Positions 22,695 through 31,799 of a stretch of DNA of 64,000 nt are shown one piece after another. The position numbers and the translations under genes were made by a program. The stretch comes from Pararheinheimera marina. GTDB lineage: Bacteria > Pseudomonadota > Gammaproteobacteria > Enterobacterales > Alteromonadaceae. The stretch lies in the NCBI RefSeq assembly GCF_042654345.1, contig NZ_JBHSGB010000015.1, forward strand, positions 1-64,000, given 5' to 3'. How positions within the stretch are numbered: the first letter of the stretch is position 1; each line of letters begins with the position of its first letter. The notes beneath the pieces were generated by a model that searched no databases, was not told the DNA's origin, and saw only the letters and a list, made by a program, of their open reading frames with translations.

Positions 22695-23717
22695 ATGAAA
22701 CACGTCTTTTTGGGAATTGCGGGTTTGGCCTTTACTGCGGCCGCTCAGGCGCAGGATGTATCCGCCTGCCAGAATACGGCCGACAATACGGAACGCCTGG
22801 CCTGCTATGACCGCATTTTTGGCCTGAAGAGCGGTCTGGACAACGCAGCAGAAGACCAGCTGATCGTGAAACCCGGTAAGCCGGTCAAAGTTGCAACAGT
22901 GCTGGAAAAATACTGGGAGCTGACGGAAGACGAGAAGCGTGACCGTTTTGTATTCCGCACTTATCTGCCTAATTTCTTTTTGCCAGTGCATTACACCTCC
23001 AGTATTAACCGCACCCCTTACAGCCCAACGAAGGGCATGGCGCCGAATAACAGCAATTACAAACCGGTCGAAAGTAAATTGCAGTTGTCGCTGCGGGCCA
23101 AACTGATGACCAATCTGTTACTAGAAAACGCAGACTTGTGGTTTGCCTATACCCAGGTCTCGATGTGGCAGCTGTGGAATCAGCAAGACTCCGCGCCATT
23201 TCGTAATACCGATTACCAGCCGGAGCTGATTTATGTGCTGCCAGTGAAAGATGAATGGGGTGATTTACCGGGCGACTGGGAGCTGCAGATGCTGCAGTTT
23301 GGTATTGCCCACCAGTCCAATGGCCAGAGCGACCCATTGTCGCGCAGCTGGAACCGTATTTACGCTGGGCTGGCGGTAGACCATGGTGAGTTCGGCTTGC
23401 GCTGGCGTTACCATCAGCGACTGTCGGAAAAGCTGAAAGATGACGATAACCCGGATCTGATCGACCATATTGGTAGCCATGAGGTCAGCGCGACCTGGTT
23501 GCCTGGTCATGCGACAGCACAGCTGACCTGGCGTAATGATTTGGGTTACCTGACTCGTGGTTCCTGGATGTTGGATTTAACCTACCCGGTCGATAAAACC
23601 AAGCTGGATGGTTTGCGTTGGCACTTGCAGTTGTTCTCTGGTTATGGCGAAACTTTGTTGGATTACAACCACAGACAAAATAGTATCGGCCTTGGCGTGA
23701 TGTTGTTTAATTTCTGA
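22695..23717 (+). CDS. pldA: Outer-membrane phospholipase A
   Basis: A calcium-dependent beta-barrel phospholipase A1 of the outer membrane, which removes mislocalised phospholipids from the outer leaflet. In the 340 residues a signal peptide ends in AAAQA, then comes a short periplasmic stretch with a CQNTADNTERLACYD Cys pair, then the barrel. The active-site triad His206, Ser208 and Asn220 is visible in the signature HQSNGQSDPLSRSWNR. The last residue is Phe, as expected for BAM-dependent barrels. GGAG lies 6 nt before ATG. Confidence 0.95.
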   Translation: MKHVFLGIAGLAFTAAAQAQDVSACQNTADNTERLACYDRIFGLKSGLDNAAEDQLIVKPGKPVKVATVLEKYWELTEDEKRDRFVFRTYLPNFFLPVHYTSSINRTPYSPTKGMAPNNSNYKPVESKLQLSLRAKLMTNLLLENADLWFAYTQVSMWQLWNQQDSAPFRNTDYQPELIYVLPVKDEWGDLPGDWELQMLQFGIAHQSNGQSDPLSRSWNRIYAGLAVDHGEFGLRWRYHQRLSEKLKDDDNPDLIDHIGSHEVSATWLPGHATAQLTWRNDLGYLTRGSWMLDLTYPVDKTKLDGLRWHLQLFSGYGETLLDYNHRQNSIGLGVMLFNF

Positions 23718-23752
23718 CGTTGCGGTTATACGTCACTTGTTTGTTTTCGAGA

Positions 23753-23782
23753 GCGCTGCGGTTGTGTCAAGGCCCGCAGCGC
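23753..23782. terminator. Stem-loop between convergent pldA and the propeller-like gene
   Basis: GCGCTGCGG (23753-23761) and CCGCAGCGC (23774-23782) form a perfect 9-bp stem with a 12-nt loop. There is no clear T-run on either strand, so terminator function is inferred from position. Confidence 0.4.
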
Positions 23783-23790
23783 GTCGCGAG

Positions 23791-25335
23791 TTAATCAGCG
23801 CTGGCTGTTGTTGGCTGCAACTGGTAAAGACCAGTCGCCGGTGCATTGGTTTTACTGTACCAAAGTCCGTCCTGGCCGACAGACCAGGGGCCACTGAAAC
23901 CTTGGGGTAAGGCTGACGACCAGAGCGCATTTTGCTGATCCAAAGCCTGCCGGTGCATGATCCCATCCTGATCAAACCACAGCTGCCCCTGTTGCAGTTG
24001 CCATGCTGATGCCTGCACTGGTAAGTCAGCGAACGCCAGTCGTAGCCCGGCAGCCTCAGACCAGCGCCATAAGCCAGCCTGCTCGCTGAGTTGCAGCAGC
24101 ACCGAGTTGTCTTCAGCCTGTATGCGTTGTACGCCAGGGGTGTTGAGCGCTGTCAGCTGCCCCTGTTGCCACTGCAGTTGGCTGAGTTGCTGTTCAGACA
24201 GTAGCAATACCTTGTCGTCGCCGAGCAAGGCAAATTGCTGGATGGCCTGATGGCCCGACCAGACCGCCTGCAATTGCTGGGTTTGCACAGAAAGACGGTA
24301 CAGCGTGTTGTCGTGTACTAACCAAAGCCATTGATGGTCGGAGGACCAGGCCAGTTGTGCCGGTTGCACAGTGGCTGGTAAGGCAGTCAGACGGTAGGGG
24401 TTTTGTTCTTTAGGTCGCAACCAGATTTCATCGGCACCACTGCCACGGCTCAGATAGGCCAGGGTGCCTTGGCTATTTTGCACTGGAAGCAGCTCAGCGC
24501 GCGCAGTGCCCAGTTTTAACTGCGGTTTGTCAGCGGTGGCTGGCCAAAGCCAGATATCTGCCTGAGCCAGCTGGTCCTGATAAAACAACGCGCTGTCGCT
24601 GGCGAGCAGACGTTGGATCCGTCCTTCGCTTTGCCACAGCGGTTGCCATTGCTTCTGTTCCAGCTGGAGGATCATATCCTTTTGCGCCAGCACGGGCTGG
24701 TGCTGCCACAGAGCCAACAACGTCGCTGAGGCTGGCGTAGGGATCTGCTGAAGCAAGATTAATTCTGGCCATTGGTATTGCTGCAGTTGGCTTGAGCTGA
24801 GCAGCCAGAGCTTGTCAGCATCCAGTTGCAGATCGATGACCTTGATTGTTGGCAGCAGAGCTGAAAAGCGCTGCTCAGCCAGCTCAAACTGCATCAGTGC
24901 ACCAGAGGTGCAACGTAGCAGTAACCTGGTTGTGGCAAACTGCAGCCGGTCGGTTGGGCATGGCAGTGGGGCGGAGTGCTGCGCTGATGAATTAAGCGGC
25001 TGCCAGTATAAGGTGGTCGGACTGGCCCAGGCGATTTGCTGACTGACAAGGTCCTGCGTCAGCGCTGTCACGTCAGTGCCGGTTTGCAGCAACAGAGTCT
25101 GGTCAGGCAGGCGGCGTTCAAGTTGCCCCTGGTGTGCGATCAGTAACTGACCCTTGCTGACAGCCAGAGCGTCAATGGGGTCGTTGCTCAGCAGGCTTGC
25201 GCTGAATTCGGTGCTTTGCTGGCTTTGCGGGGCTGGGCTGGTGATATAAAACCACCACAACAAAAAGAGCAGCGGGCTAAGCCACAGCAGCGCCAAACCC
25301 CAGGAAAAACGGCGCGGAACAGGGGTGTTGGACAT
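23791..25335 (-). CDS. Single-pass membrane protein with a large propeller-like extracytoplasmic domain
   Basis: A 514-residue protein. Residues 1-12 are basic (PVPRR), and residues about 14-36 form one transmembrane helix (GLALLWLSPLLFLLWWFYIT). About 470 residues of repeated short strands follow, very rich in Gln, Leu and Trp and with recurring LxW / WQ / QLQ units (for example DKLWLLSSSQLQQYQW, HQWLWLVHDNTLYRLSVQTQ, GLWRWSEAAGLRLAF). This is how beta-propellers look by eye. It resembles the periplasmic half of CadC/TolB-like regulators but has no winged-helix domain. The start MSNTPVPRR has a GAGGTGAT ribosome site; an upstream 28-residue extension is rejected. Function unknown. Confidence 0.75.
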   Translation of the reverse strand: MSNTPVPRRFSWGLALLWLSPLLFLLWWFYITSPAPQSQQSTEFSASLLSNDPIDALAVSKGQLLIAHQGQLERRLPDQTLLLQTGTDVTALTQDLVSQQIAWASPTTLYWQPLNSSAQHSAPLPCPTDRLQFATTRLLLRCTSGALMQFELAEQRFSALLPTIKVIDLQLDADKLWLLSSSQLQQYQWPELILLQQIPTPASATLLALWQHQPVLAQKDMILQLEQKQWQPLWQSEGRIQRLLASDSALFYQDQLAQADIWLWPATADKPQLKLGTARAELLPVQNSQGTLAYLSRGSGADEIWLRPKEQNPYRLTALPATVQPAQLAWSSDHQWLWLVHDNTLYRLSVQTQQLQAVWSGHQAIQQFALLGDDKVLLLSEQQLSQLQWQQGQLTALNTPGVQRIQAEDNSVLLQLSEQAGLWRWSEAAGLRLAFADLPVQASAWQLQQGQLWFDQDGIMHRQALDQQNALWSSALPQGFSGPWSVGQDGLWYSKTNAPATGLYQLQPTTASAD

Positions 25336-25464
25336 AACATCACCTCGGGTCAGTTGAACTGGTGCGCTATTTACCATACTTTGGGCACAACAGCGACAGA
25401 ATTTCCGCCAGCTGCCCATTTTACGGATTAACAGATTATTCTATCGAGAACACAGAGAACCACG

Positions 25465-26508
25465 ATGAAGAAATTACGGATAGCCAGTTTGCTCAGTGCT
25501 TGTGTCATGGCCTGCTCATTCTCTGCAGCTTTGTGTGCTGCAGAAGCCGATAGTGCGGTGCCCACTGAAATTCAATTGCCCTGGCCGGCAGAAAGTGTGC
25601 AGTACCTGCCATTGGCGGATGGCCACCAAATCCCCTACTTGTGGCTGCAACAACAGCAGGCGCAGGCCACTCTGGTATTGGTCAATGGCCGCACAGAAAG
25701 CCTGCTGCGTTATCAGGAACTGGCGCAGCATTTTCTGGCGCAGGGATACAATGTTCTGATGTTTGATCACCGTGGACAGGGCCTGAGCGCCCGCTACACC
25801 GACAATCCCTTTAAAGGGCATATCGACAGTTTCCAGACCTATGTCGATGATATGCATCAGTTGTTACAACGGGTATTACCAGAACCCCGGCAGGGTAAAT
25901 TGCTGCTGTTAGGTCATTCAATGGGCGGCGCCATTTCCACCCGCTATCTGGAGCTGCACCCTCAAGTCTTTACTGCGGCCGCGTTGTCTGCACCCATGCA
26001 TGGCATCCAGGGGAAATTAGTGTTCAGTGACAATGACGCTTGTGCCTTGAGCAACTTGGTCTCGCTGTTTTCGACGCAAGGCTTTGCTGGTTTTGCCGAT
26101 GCGCCTTATAAAACAAGGGATTTTGACGGCAATGATTTAACCGGCTCAGAGCAACGTCTGAAGTGGTGGGACAAGCTCAACGCGCAGTACCCGCAAATTC
26201 AGTTGGGCGGACCCACCTGGGGCTGGCTGGCGCAAAGCTGCGCTGTATTTGAGCCAATCCGCACAGAGGTGAGCGCGTTGCAAATTCCGATATTGCTGCT
26301 GCAGGCTGGCGACGAAGCTATTGTCTCGAATCAAGCCCAGAATGCATTTTGCCAGGCGCTGCAAAGCAACAGCAAATCAGGTTGTGTCGGCGGTGCGCCA
26401 ATGGTGATTAAGGGGGCAAAACACGAATTACTGTTTGAGCAGGACGCCCTTCGTCAGCAAAGTCTGACGGCGATCGATCAGTGGTTTAGCCAGGCGATAT
26501 CACGTTAA
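25465..26508 (+). CDS. Secreted alpha/beta hydrolase, lysophospholipase/monoacylglycerol lipase type
   Basis: A 347-residue Hydrolase_4-type alpha/beta hydrolase with a signal peptide (MKKLRIASLLSACVMACSFS, cleavage before AAEAD). The nucleophile is Ser152 in LLGHSMGGAIS. A FDHRGQGLSARY strand-loop and a late KGAKHELLFEQD supply the catalytic His, with the acid in LLLQAGDEAIVSNQ. Resembles PldB/monoacylglycerol lipases acting on lysophospholipids, but it is exported. Proximity to pldA (one gene away) is suggestive only. Ends at a strong bidirectional terminator. Confidence 0.88.
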   Translation: MKKLRIASLLSACVMACSFSAALCAAEADSAVPTEIQLPWPAESVQYLPLADGHQIPYLWLQQQQAQATLVLVNGRTESLLRYQELAQHFLAQGYNVLMFDHRGQGLSARYTDNPFKGHIDSFQTYVDDMHQLLQRVLPEPRQGKLLLLGHSMGGAISTRYLELHPQVFTAAALSAPMHGIQGKLVFSDNDACALSNLVSLFSTQGFAGFADAPYKTRDFDGNDLTGSEQRLKWWDKLNAQYPQIQLGGPTWGWLAQSCAVFEPIRTEVSALQIPILLLQAGDEAIVSNQAQNAFCQALQSNSKSGCVGGAPMVIKGAKHELLFEQDALRQQSLTAIDQWFSQAISR

Positions 26509-26529
26509 TCAGGCGTGATGCACAGCAAT

Positions 26530-26557
26530 AAAAAACCACCGCAAGCGGTGGTTTTTT
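26530..26557. terminator. Bidirectional intrinsic terminator between the hydrolase gene and rne
   Basis: A perfect 13-bp inverted repeat AAAAAACCACCGC/GCGGTGGTTTTTT with a 2-nt loop gives T-runs on both strands. It serves the plus-strand hydrolase gene and the minus-strand rne. Confidence 0.9.
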
Positions 26558-26598
26558 GTATCCCAGCGCGATCAGCTCCGGGTTTGTCAAGGCTCAGC

Positions 26599-29500
26599 TT
26601 ATTCAGCTGAACCAGGTTTAGTCATAGGCGCGACACTGATTTGACGTGCCGACGCAGAACCGCCTGGACGTTCTGAGCTGACAACGATAGGGCGTTCACT
26701 CAGTTCCATCGCTACAGGTGCGTCTTGCTGGGCGGATTCAGAGACCGACTCAGGTTTCTTCATATCTGCCACTACCATCGCGGCATAACGGTTTGCACGT
26801 GGCGCTTTGGCCGGCGTAGCTTTGACTGCTTTGGCAACCACCGGCTCGGCAGCAACCACTGGGGCTTCGGCCTGCGTCACAGGAGCTTCAGCTGCTGCAA
26901 TGACCACTTCCTCAGTCACTGCTGCGCTTGCAACTTCGACCTCAGCGGTCACAGCTTCAGCCACTGTCGCTTCAACTACAGCTTCGTGCGCTGGTTGAAC
27001 TGGGGCAAACGCCACCTCAGCCTGCACAGCTTCTGGTTGGGCAGGTGCAGTGACGACAGGCTCTTGCGCAGTCGCAGTTTCGATTGGTGCTTCTGCTGGT
27101 ACTGCAGTTTCAGTCACTGCAACAGGGGCTGTTATTTCAGCCGCCACAGGTTCAACTTTGGCTTGCACTGGCGCTGCCGTTTCTTCAGCGATAGGCAGGT
27201 CCAGTTGCTGTTCCGTGACGACCGGCTGAGCATCATCTTCCGGGTAACGAGCTGCAGTCGCATCGTCCGCTGCTTCACCTTGTTGCTCTTTTTTCCGTTT
27301 CTGACCAGCTGCACGTAAGTGGCGTGGTGAACGACGGCTGCGGCTACGGCTTTCAGAAGCATCTTTGTCTTCTTCTGTCGTTTCAGCTGCGTCAGCAACC
27401 ACCACGGCCTCTGCTTCAGCTGGAACTTCGGCAGTTTCAGCGGCTACAGCCACAGTTTCTTGCACCTGAACAGGCTCGGCTGGGCTGGTGGTTGCGGAGT
27501 CGACAACAACAGTAACTGCTTCTGCAATGACAACCTGGCTGGTGACTTCGGCCAATTCTGCCTGTGCAACCTGACCTTCTTTTTCAACCCGCACCGATTT
27601 GCGCTGCTGACGACGCTGACGACGTTCAGCCACTTTGGTCGGTGCATCGTCATCCTGCTCGTGCGCTTTTGGTGCTACGGCTTTCTCAGCAGGCTTTTTG
27701 TCCTGACGTTCTGCTCGGTCCTGGCGCTCTGTACGATCCTGACGCTCCCCACGCTCCGGACGCTCGGCTTTGTCCTGACGTGGACGGTCCTGGCGTTCGG
27801 TACGTTCCTGACGTTCACCACGTTCAGCCCTGTTACTTTTTTGCTCAGAGCGTTCAGCCTTGGCTGGTGCGTTTTCGTCTTTGCCTGACTTTTCATCGTC
27901 ACGACGGCGGTTTTTGTTACCACGGCGTCTGTTGTCACGGCGTTCACGACGAGCTGGTTTTTCGTCATTTTTCTCTGGCTCAGTTGGTGTGCCGGCAAAC
28001 AAGCCTTTAAACCAGCCAATTAAACCGTCAATCAGGCTTGGGCCCTGTACTGCAGGTTCTGCAACCACTGGTTTTGCCACAGGTGCTGGTGCTTCTGCCA
28101 TGCTGATGGCGGAAACGGCAGGTTTTTCACGTACAGCCGCTTCTGCAACAGGGTGGTACACGTTGCTGCTGACCGCTGGTGCTTTCACCATGTTGTAGCT
28201 GGATTCTTCAATTTCCTCGTCGATACGGATACGAGTCACTTCGTAGTGTGGCGTCTCCATATGCTCGTTTGGAATGACATAAATTTGAATGCCATGGCGG
28301 CTTTCAATACGGCGCACTGCATCACGTTTTTCGTTCATCAGATAAGTCGCAACAGAAATAGGCACCTGCGCATGAATTTGGCTGGTGTTGTCTTTGATTG
28401 CTTCTTCTTCGATCAGACGCAGAATAGACAATGCTGAGGACTCAGTGCTGCGGATAGTGCCGCGGCCATGACAGCGAGGGCAGACGTGCGTGGCTGATTC
28501 GCCTAACGACGGACGCAGACGCTGACGGGACATTTCCAGCAGACCAAAACGGGAGATGCGGCCAATCTGCACGCGGGCACGGTCTTGTTTCACCGCTTCT
28601 TTTAAGCGGTTTTCCACTTCGCGCTGGTGGCGTACTGGCGTCATATCGATAAAGTCGATCACAATCAGACCACCCAGATCTCGCAGACGTAATTGACGGG
28701 CAATTTCGTCGGCTGCTTCTAAGTTGGTGTTAAAGGCCGTCTCTTCGATGTCACCGCCTTTGGTCGCTTTGGACGAGTTGATATCAATCGCCGTTAACGC
28801 TTCGGTGCTGTCGATCACAATAGAGCCGCCTGATGGCAGGCGAACTTCACGACGGAACGCCGATTCAATCTGGCTTTCAATCTGGAAGTGCATAAACAGC
28901 GGCACTTCGCCCTGGTACATTTTGACGCGATGGGCAAAATCCGGGCGGAACTGTTGAATATAAACTTTGGCTTCTTCGAAAATGCGTGGGTTGTCGATCA
29001 GAATTTCACCGACATCACGACGAAGGTAATCACGAATAGCACGGAACACCACGTTGCTTTCCTGGTGGATCAGGAATGGAGCAGGGCGGTTTTCTGATTC
29101 ATGCGTAATAGCAGCCCAGTGCTTGAGCAGGGCTTTTAAGTCGTATTCCAGCTCTTCGTGTGATTTACCCACACCGGCGGTACGAACAATCAGGCCCATG
29201 CCATCTGGCAGTTGCAACTGGTCCAGCGAGTCTTTTAATTCCTGACGCTCGTCACCTTCGATACGGCGGGAAATACCACCAGCACGTGGGTTGTTTGGCA
29301 TCAGTACCAGGTAAGAACCAGCCAGCGAGATAAAGGTGGTCAGCGCGGCGCCTTTTTGGCCACGTTCTTCTTTATCAATCTGGATAATGACTTCCTGGCC
29401 TTCTTTGACAACTTCTTTGATATTCGGACGACCGTCGAAGGTGTAACCAGAAGGGAAGTATTCGCGGGAAATTTCTTTTAAAGGTAAAAAGCCGTGGCGT

Positions 29501-29688
29501 TCAGCACCGTAGTCGACAAAAGCTGCTTCTAAGCTTGGTTCAACGCGGGTAATTTTGCCTTTGTAAATATTGGCTTTTTTCTGTTCGTGACCTGGGCTTT
29601 CAATATCCAAGTCGTATAATTTTTGTCCATCCACTAGCGCTACGCGGATTTCTTCTTCCTGCGTAGCATTGATCAACATTCTTTTCAT
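26599..29688 (-). CDS. rne: Ribonuclease E, degradosome scaffold
   Basis: Essential endoribonuclease for mRNA decay and rRNA/tRNA processing; tetrameric and membrane-tethered. The 1029-residue chain has an S1 domain at about 35-120, then 5'-sensor and DNase-I-like domain with AIDINSS and LIVIDFIDM supplying the metal-binding Asp residues. The zinc link is HVCPRCHGRG near residue 400. At about 551-567, LIDGLIGWFKGLFAG matches the amphipathic membrane-anchoring helix of E. coli RNase E. Downstream are arginine-rich RNA-binding stretches, RQDR/ERQDR repeats and an Ala/Val/Glu-rich disordered tail. The end, SVAPMTKPGSAE, resembles the polynucleotide-phosphorylase-binding tail. The start MKRMLINATQ is chosen by homology. 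Confidence 0.96.
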   Translation of the reverse strand: MKRMLINATQEEEIRVALVDGQKLYDLDIESPGHEQKKANIYKGKITRVEPSLEAAFVDYGAERHGFLPLKEISREYFPSGYTFDGRPNIKEVVKEGQEVIIQIDKEERGQKGAALTTFISLAGSYLVLMPNNPRAGGISRRIEGDERQELKDSLDQLQLPDGMGLIVRTAGVGKSHEELEYDLKALLKHWAAITHESENRPAPFLIHQESNVVFRAIRDYLRRDVGEILIDNPRIFEEAKVYIQQFRPDFAHRVKMYQGEVPLFMHFQIESQIESAFRREVRLPSGGSIVIDSTEALTAIDINSSKATKGGDIEETAFNTNLEAADEIARQLRLRDLGGLIVIDFIDMTPVRHQREVENRLKEAVKQDRARVQIGRISRFGLLEMSRQRLRPSLGESATHVCPRCHGRGTIRSTESSALSILRLIEEEAIKDNTSQIHAQVPISVATYLMNEKRDAVRRIESRHGIQIYVIPNEHMETPHYEVTRIRIDEEIEESSYNMVKAPAVSSNVYHPVAEAAVREKPAVSAISMAEAPAPVAKPVVAEPAVQGPSLIDGLIGWFKGLFAGTPTEPEKNDEKPARRERRDNRRRGNKNRRRDDEKSGKDENAPAKAERSEQKSNRAERGERQERTERQDRPRQDKAERPERGERQDRTERQDRAERQDKKPAEKAVAPKAHEQDDDAPTKVAERRQRRQQRKSVRVEKEGQVAQAELAEVTSQVVIAEAVTVVVDSATTSPAEPVQVQETVAVAAETAEVPAEAEAVVVADAAETTEEDKDASESRSRSRRSPRHLRAAGQKRKKEQQGEAADDATAARYPEDDAQPVVTEQQLDLPIAEETAAPVQAKVEPVAAEITAPVAVTETAVPAEAPIETATAQEPVVTAPAQPEAVQAEVAFAPVQPAHEAVVEATVAEAVTAEVEVASAAVTEEVVIAAAEAPVTQAEAPVVAAEPVVAKAVKATPAKAPRANRYAAMVVADMKKPESVSESAQQDAPVAMELSERPIVVSSERPGGSASARQISVAPMTKPGSAE

Positions 29689-30184
29689 TGTTTGTGACTC
29701 AGTAAAGGCCACAACGCAACGACATCCTGCGTCCGCGTTTCAGATGTCAAACGTAACTCAAACATCACTGTGGCGCAGTCTCACGACTGGACGGTTTGGG
29801 CTAACTCATTTTAATTCGTGCCGCCAAGACTGGCCGCACTGAAATGTATTTGGCTGTGATCTGACACAGATCGCGCTAACGTCTTGCGTTGTCGCAATTG
29901 TTTTTTGCTCCACTAACCGGACTTTGTGTTTTGTCTCTGTTGGTAACAAATTACGCAGCATTACCTCAGACAAACAGCATTCATCGCATTCGGGGCTTTA
30001 GGAAAGCCTTGGTTTTCACAAGGAATCCGGTATGATCTGCCATCCCGAATGGTGCCTCACAATATCTCTTACGTCACATGGAGCGCCCTAATCGCCAAAA
30101 AAGGCAAAATTAGCGGGCCGATTATCCCACTGAATAAGTGTAAATAGCAACTGAATTTAAGTTTGAACAGAGTAAGTAAAGCGC
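29689..30184. other. 496-bp divergent region: rne leader and rluC promoter
   Basis: No gene is seen on either strand. On the rne side a 6-bp hairpin GATCTG-ACA-CAGATC (29858-29872) is the clearest structure; a long structured leader would fit the known autoregulation of rne through its 5' untranslated region. I could not identify the rne promoter. On the plus strand a sigma-70-like promoter for rluC is annotated separately. Confidence 0.6.
30009..30036 (+). promoter_or_regulatory. Sigma-70-like promoter for rluC
   Basis: -35 TTGGTT (30009-30014), 16-bp spacer, -10 TATGAT (30031-30036). Transcription would begin near 30043, giving a leader of about 140 nt before rluC. Confidence 0.55.
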
Positions 30185-31144
30185 ATGACAGATGAAATCA
30201 AAACTCCAGTCCAATTTATTGATGTAGAAGAAGATTTTTCAGGTCAGCGCATCGATAACTTTCTGCTGGCCCGGCTTAAAGGCATTCCGAAAAGTGTGAT
30301 TTATCGGGTTTTGCGCAAAGGAGAGGTGCGGGTCAATAAAAAACGAATTAAACCTGAGTACAAACTGCAGCCTGGCGATCAGGTGCGGGTGCCTCCTTTT
30401 ACTCTGAGCCCGGAACCGGAAAAAGAGCCGGTATCGACTTCGCTGTCAATCGTGAAAAACCTCGAACAGCATATTCTGTACGAAGACAATGAACTGATTG
30501 TGTTGAACAAGCCAAGCGGCATGGCTGTGCATGGTGGCAGCGGTTTGTCTTTTGGGGTCATTGAAGCATTGCGGGCCTTGCGTCCGACAGCCCGTCACCT
30601 GGAGCTGGTGCATCGTCTGGACCGCGATACCTCGGGTTGTCTGCTGATTGCTAAAAAGCGTTCAGTGCTGACCCATTTGCATGAACAGTTGCGCAATAAA
30701 ACCGTAGAGAAAAAATACTGGGCATTGGTCGCAGGCCAGTGGGACAGCAAAATCAAAAAGGTGACAGAACCACTGCGTAAAAACACCCTGCAAAGCGGTG
30801 AGCGGGTGGTGAAAGTGGACGAAGTGCAGGGCAAGCCGAGCGAAACCCGCTTTAAAATTTTACAACGTTATGTGGAAGGCACCTTAGTAGAAGCTTTCCC
30901 TGTCACAGGCCGGACCCACCAAATCCGCGTGCATACCGCCTGTAAAGGTCATGCCATTGCCTGTGATGATAAATATGGTGACAACGAATTTACCAGTCAG
31001 ATGCAAAGTCTTGGTTTAAACCGCTTGTATCTGCACGCTAAAACCTTAAGTTTTACCCATCCAGGCACCGGCAAAGAGATCCGCTGTGACGCCCCTTTGG
31101 ACAAGCCACTCAGTGCGGTGCTGGAAAAACTGACGAGAAAATAA
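30185..31144 (+). CDS. rluC: 23S rRNA pseudouridine synthase C (positions 955/2504/2580 in E. coli)
   Basis: Makes three pseudouridines in 23S rRNA. The 319-residue protein has an N-terminal S4 RNA-binding domain (about residues 18-80, IDNFLLARLKGIPKSVIYRVLRKGEVRVN) and an RluA-family catalytic domain with the Asp in VHRLDRDTSGCLLIAK. The late motif GRTHQIRVH is also present. The gene faces rne divergently, as in E. coli and relatives, which supports RluC over RluD. Followed 1 nt later by the HAD gene. Confidence 0.95.
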   Translation: MTDEIKTPVQFIDVEEDFSGQRIDNFLLARLKGIPKSVIYRVLRKGEVRVNKKRIKPEYKLQPGDQVRVPPFTLSPEPEKEPVSTSLSIVKNLEQHILYEDNELIVLNKPSGMAVHGGSGLSFGVIEALRALRPTARHLELVHRLDRDTSGCLLIAKKRSVLTHLHEQLRNKTVEKKYWALVAGQWDSKIKKVTEPLRKNTLQSGERVVKVDEVQGKPSETRFKILQRYVEGTLVEAFPVTGRTHQIRVHTACKGHAIACDDKYGDNEFTSQMQSLGLNRLYLHAKTLSFTHPGTGKEIRCDAPLDKPLSAVLEKLTRK

Positions 31145-31145
31145 T

Positions 31146-31799
31146 ATGAGTCAAGCTGTAGATCTGGTGATCTTTGACTGGGACGGCACGTTGATGGATT
31201 CTGTCGGCCGTATTGTGTCTGCGATGCGCAGTGCTGCGCAGTTAGCTGGACTGATGGTCCCGACTGAACATCAAGTGAAACAAATTATTGGCCTTAGCCT
31301 GGACCCGGTGTTTGATATTTTATTTCCGGGCATCACAACTGCTCAGCGTCAAAGCGTGTTCGAACATTACCGTGACCAGTATGTGTTGCATGACCATACG
31401 CCTACACCCTTATTTAGCGGCGCAGAGCAGGTGATTCAGCAACTGCACCGTGATGGGGTGTTATTGGCGGTCGCAACCGGCAAGGCCCGCAAAGGGCTGG
31501 AGCGGATGTTTGATGAAACCGGCTTAAGGTCGTATTTTCATACCAGCCGCTGTGCTGATGAAGCCCAGTCGAAGCCAAGCCCGGATATGCTTCAGCAGAT
31601 TATTGCCGAACTTGGCATCGACACTGAACGTGCCGTGATGGTGGGCGATACCATTCATGATATGAAGATGGCGCAGGCTATTGCCATGCCGCGAGTAGGC
31701 GTGACGCATGGCGTGCATGGCGTGGCTGAACTGAGCGCCTATCAACCTAAAGCCGTGATAGATTCCTTACCTGAATTACTGACTGTGCTGGGGCGTTAA
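31146..31799 (+). CDS. HAD-superfamily hydrolase, phosphoglycolate-phosphatase-like
   Basis: A 217-residue HAD subfamily IA phosphatase. Motif I is FDWDGTLMDS with the nucleophile Asp, motif II is AVATGKARKGLERM, and motif III/IV is KPSPDMLQQI...MVGDTIHDMKMA. The cap domain follows motif I as in Gph-like enzymes. The substrate is unknown. A homologue in this place downstream of rluC is common in gammaproteobacteria. Its stop overlaps the end of the convergent maf gene by 4 nt. Confidence 0.9.
   Translation: MSQAVDLVIFDWDGTLMDSVGRIVSAMRSAAQLAGLMVPTEHQVKQIIGLSLDPVFDILFPGITTAQRQSVFEHYRDQYVLHDHTPTPLFSGAEQVIQQLHRDGVLLAVATGKARKGLERMFDETGLRSYFHTSRCADEAQSKPSPDMLQQIIAELGIDTERAVMVGDTIHDMKMAQAIAMPRVGVTHGVHGVAELSAYQPKAVIDSLPELLTVLGR

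Noticed and set aside
26725..27318. 197-residue plus-strand frame opposite the rne C-terminal scaffold
   Set aside because: Composition (Cys, His, Arg, Phe, Ser) is simply the antisense of the Ala/Val/Glu-rich rne tail; no ribosome site or family motif.
27700..27860. Tandem short repeats in rne considered as a CRISPR-like or VNTR array
   Set aside because: The repeats are in frame and encode RQDR-type peptide repeats of the RNase E scaffold; there are no spacers.
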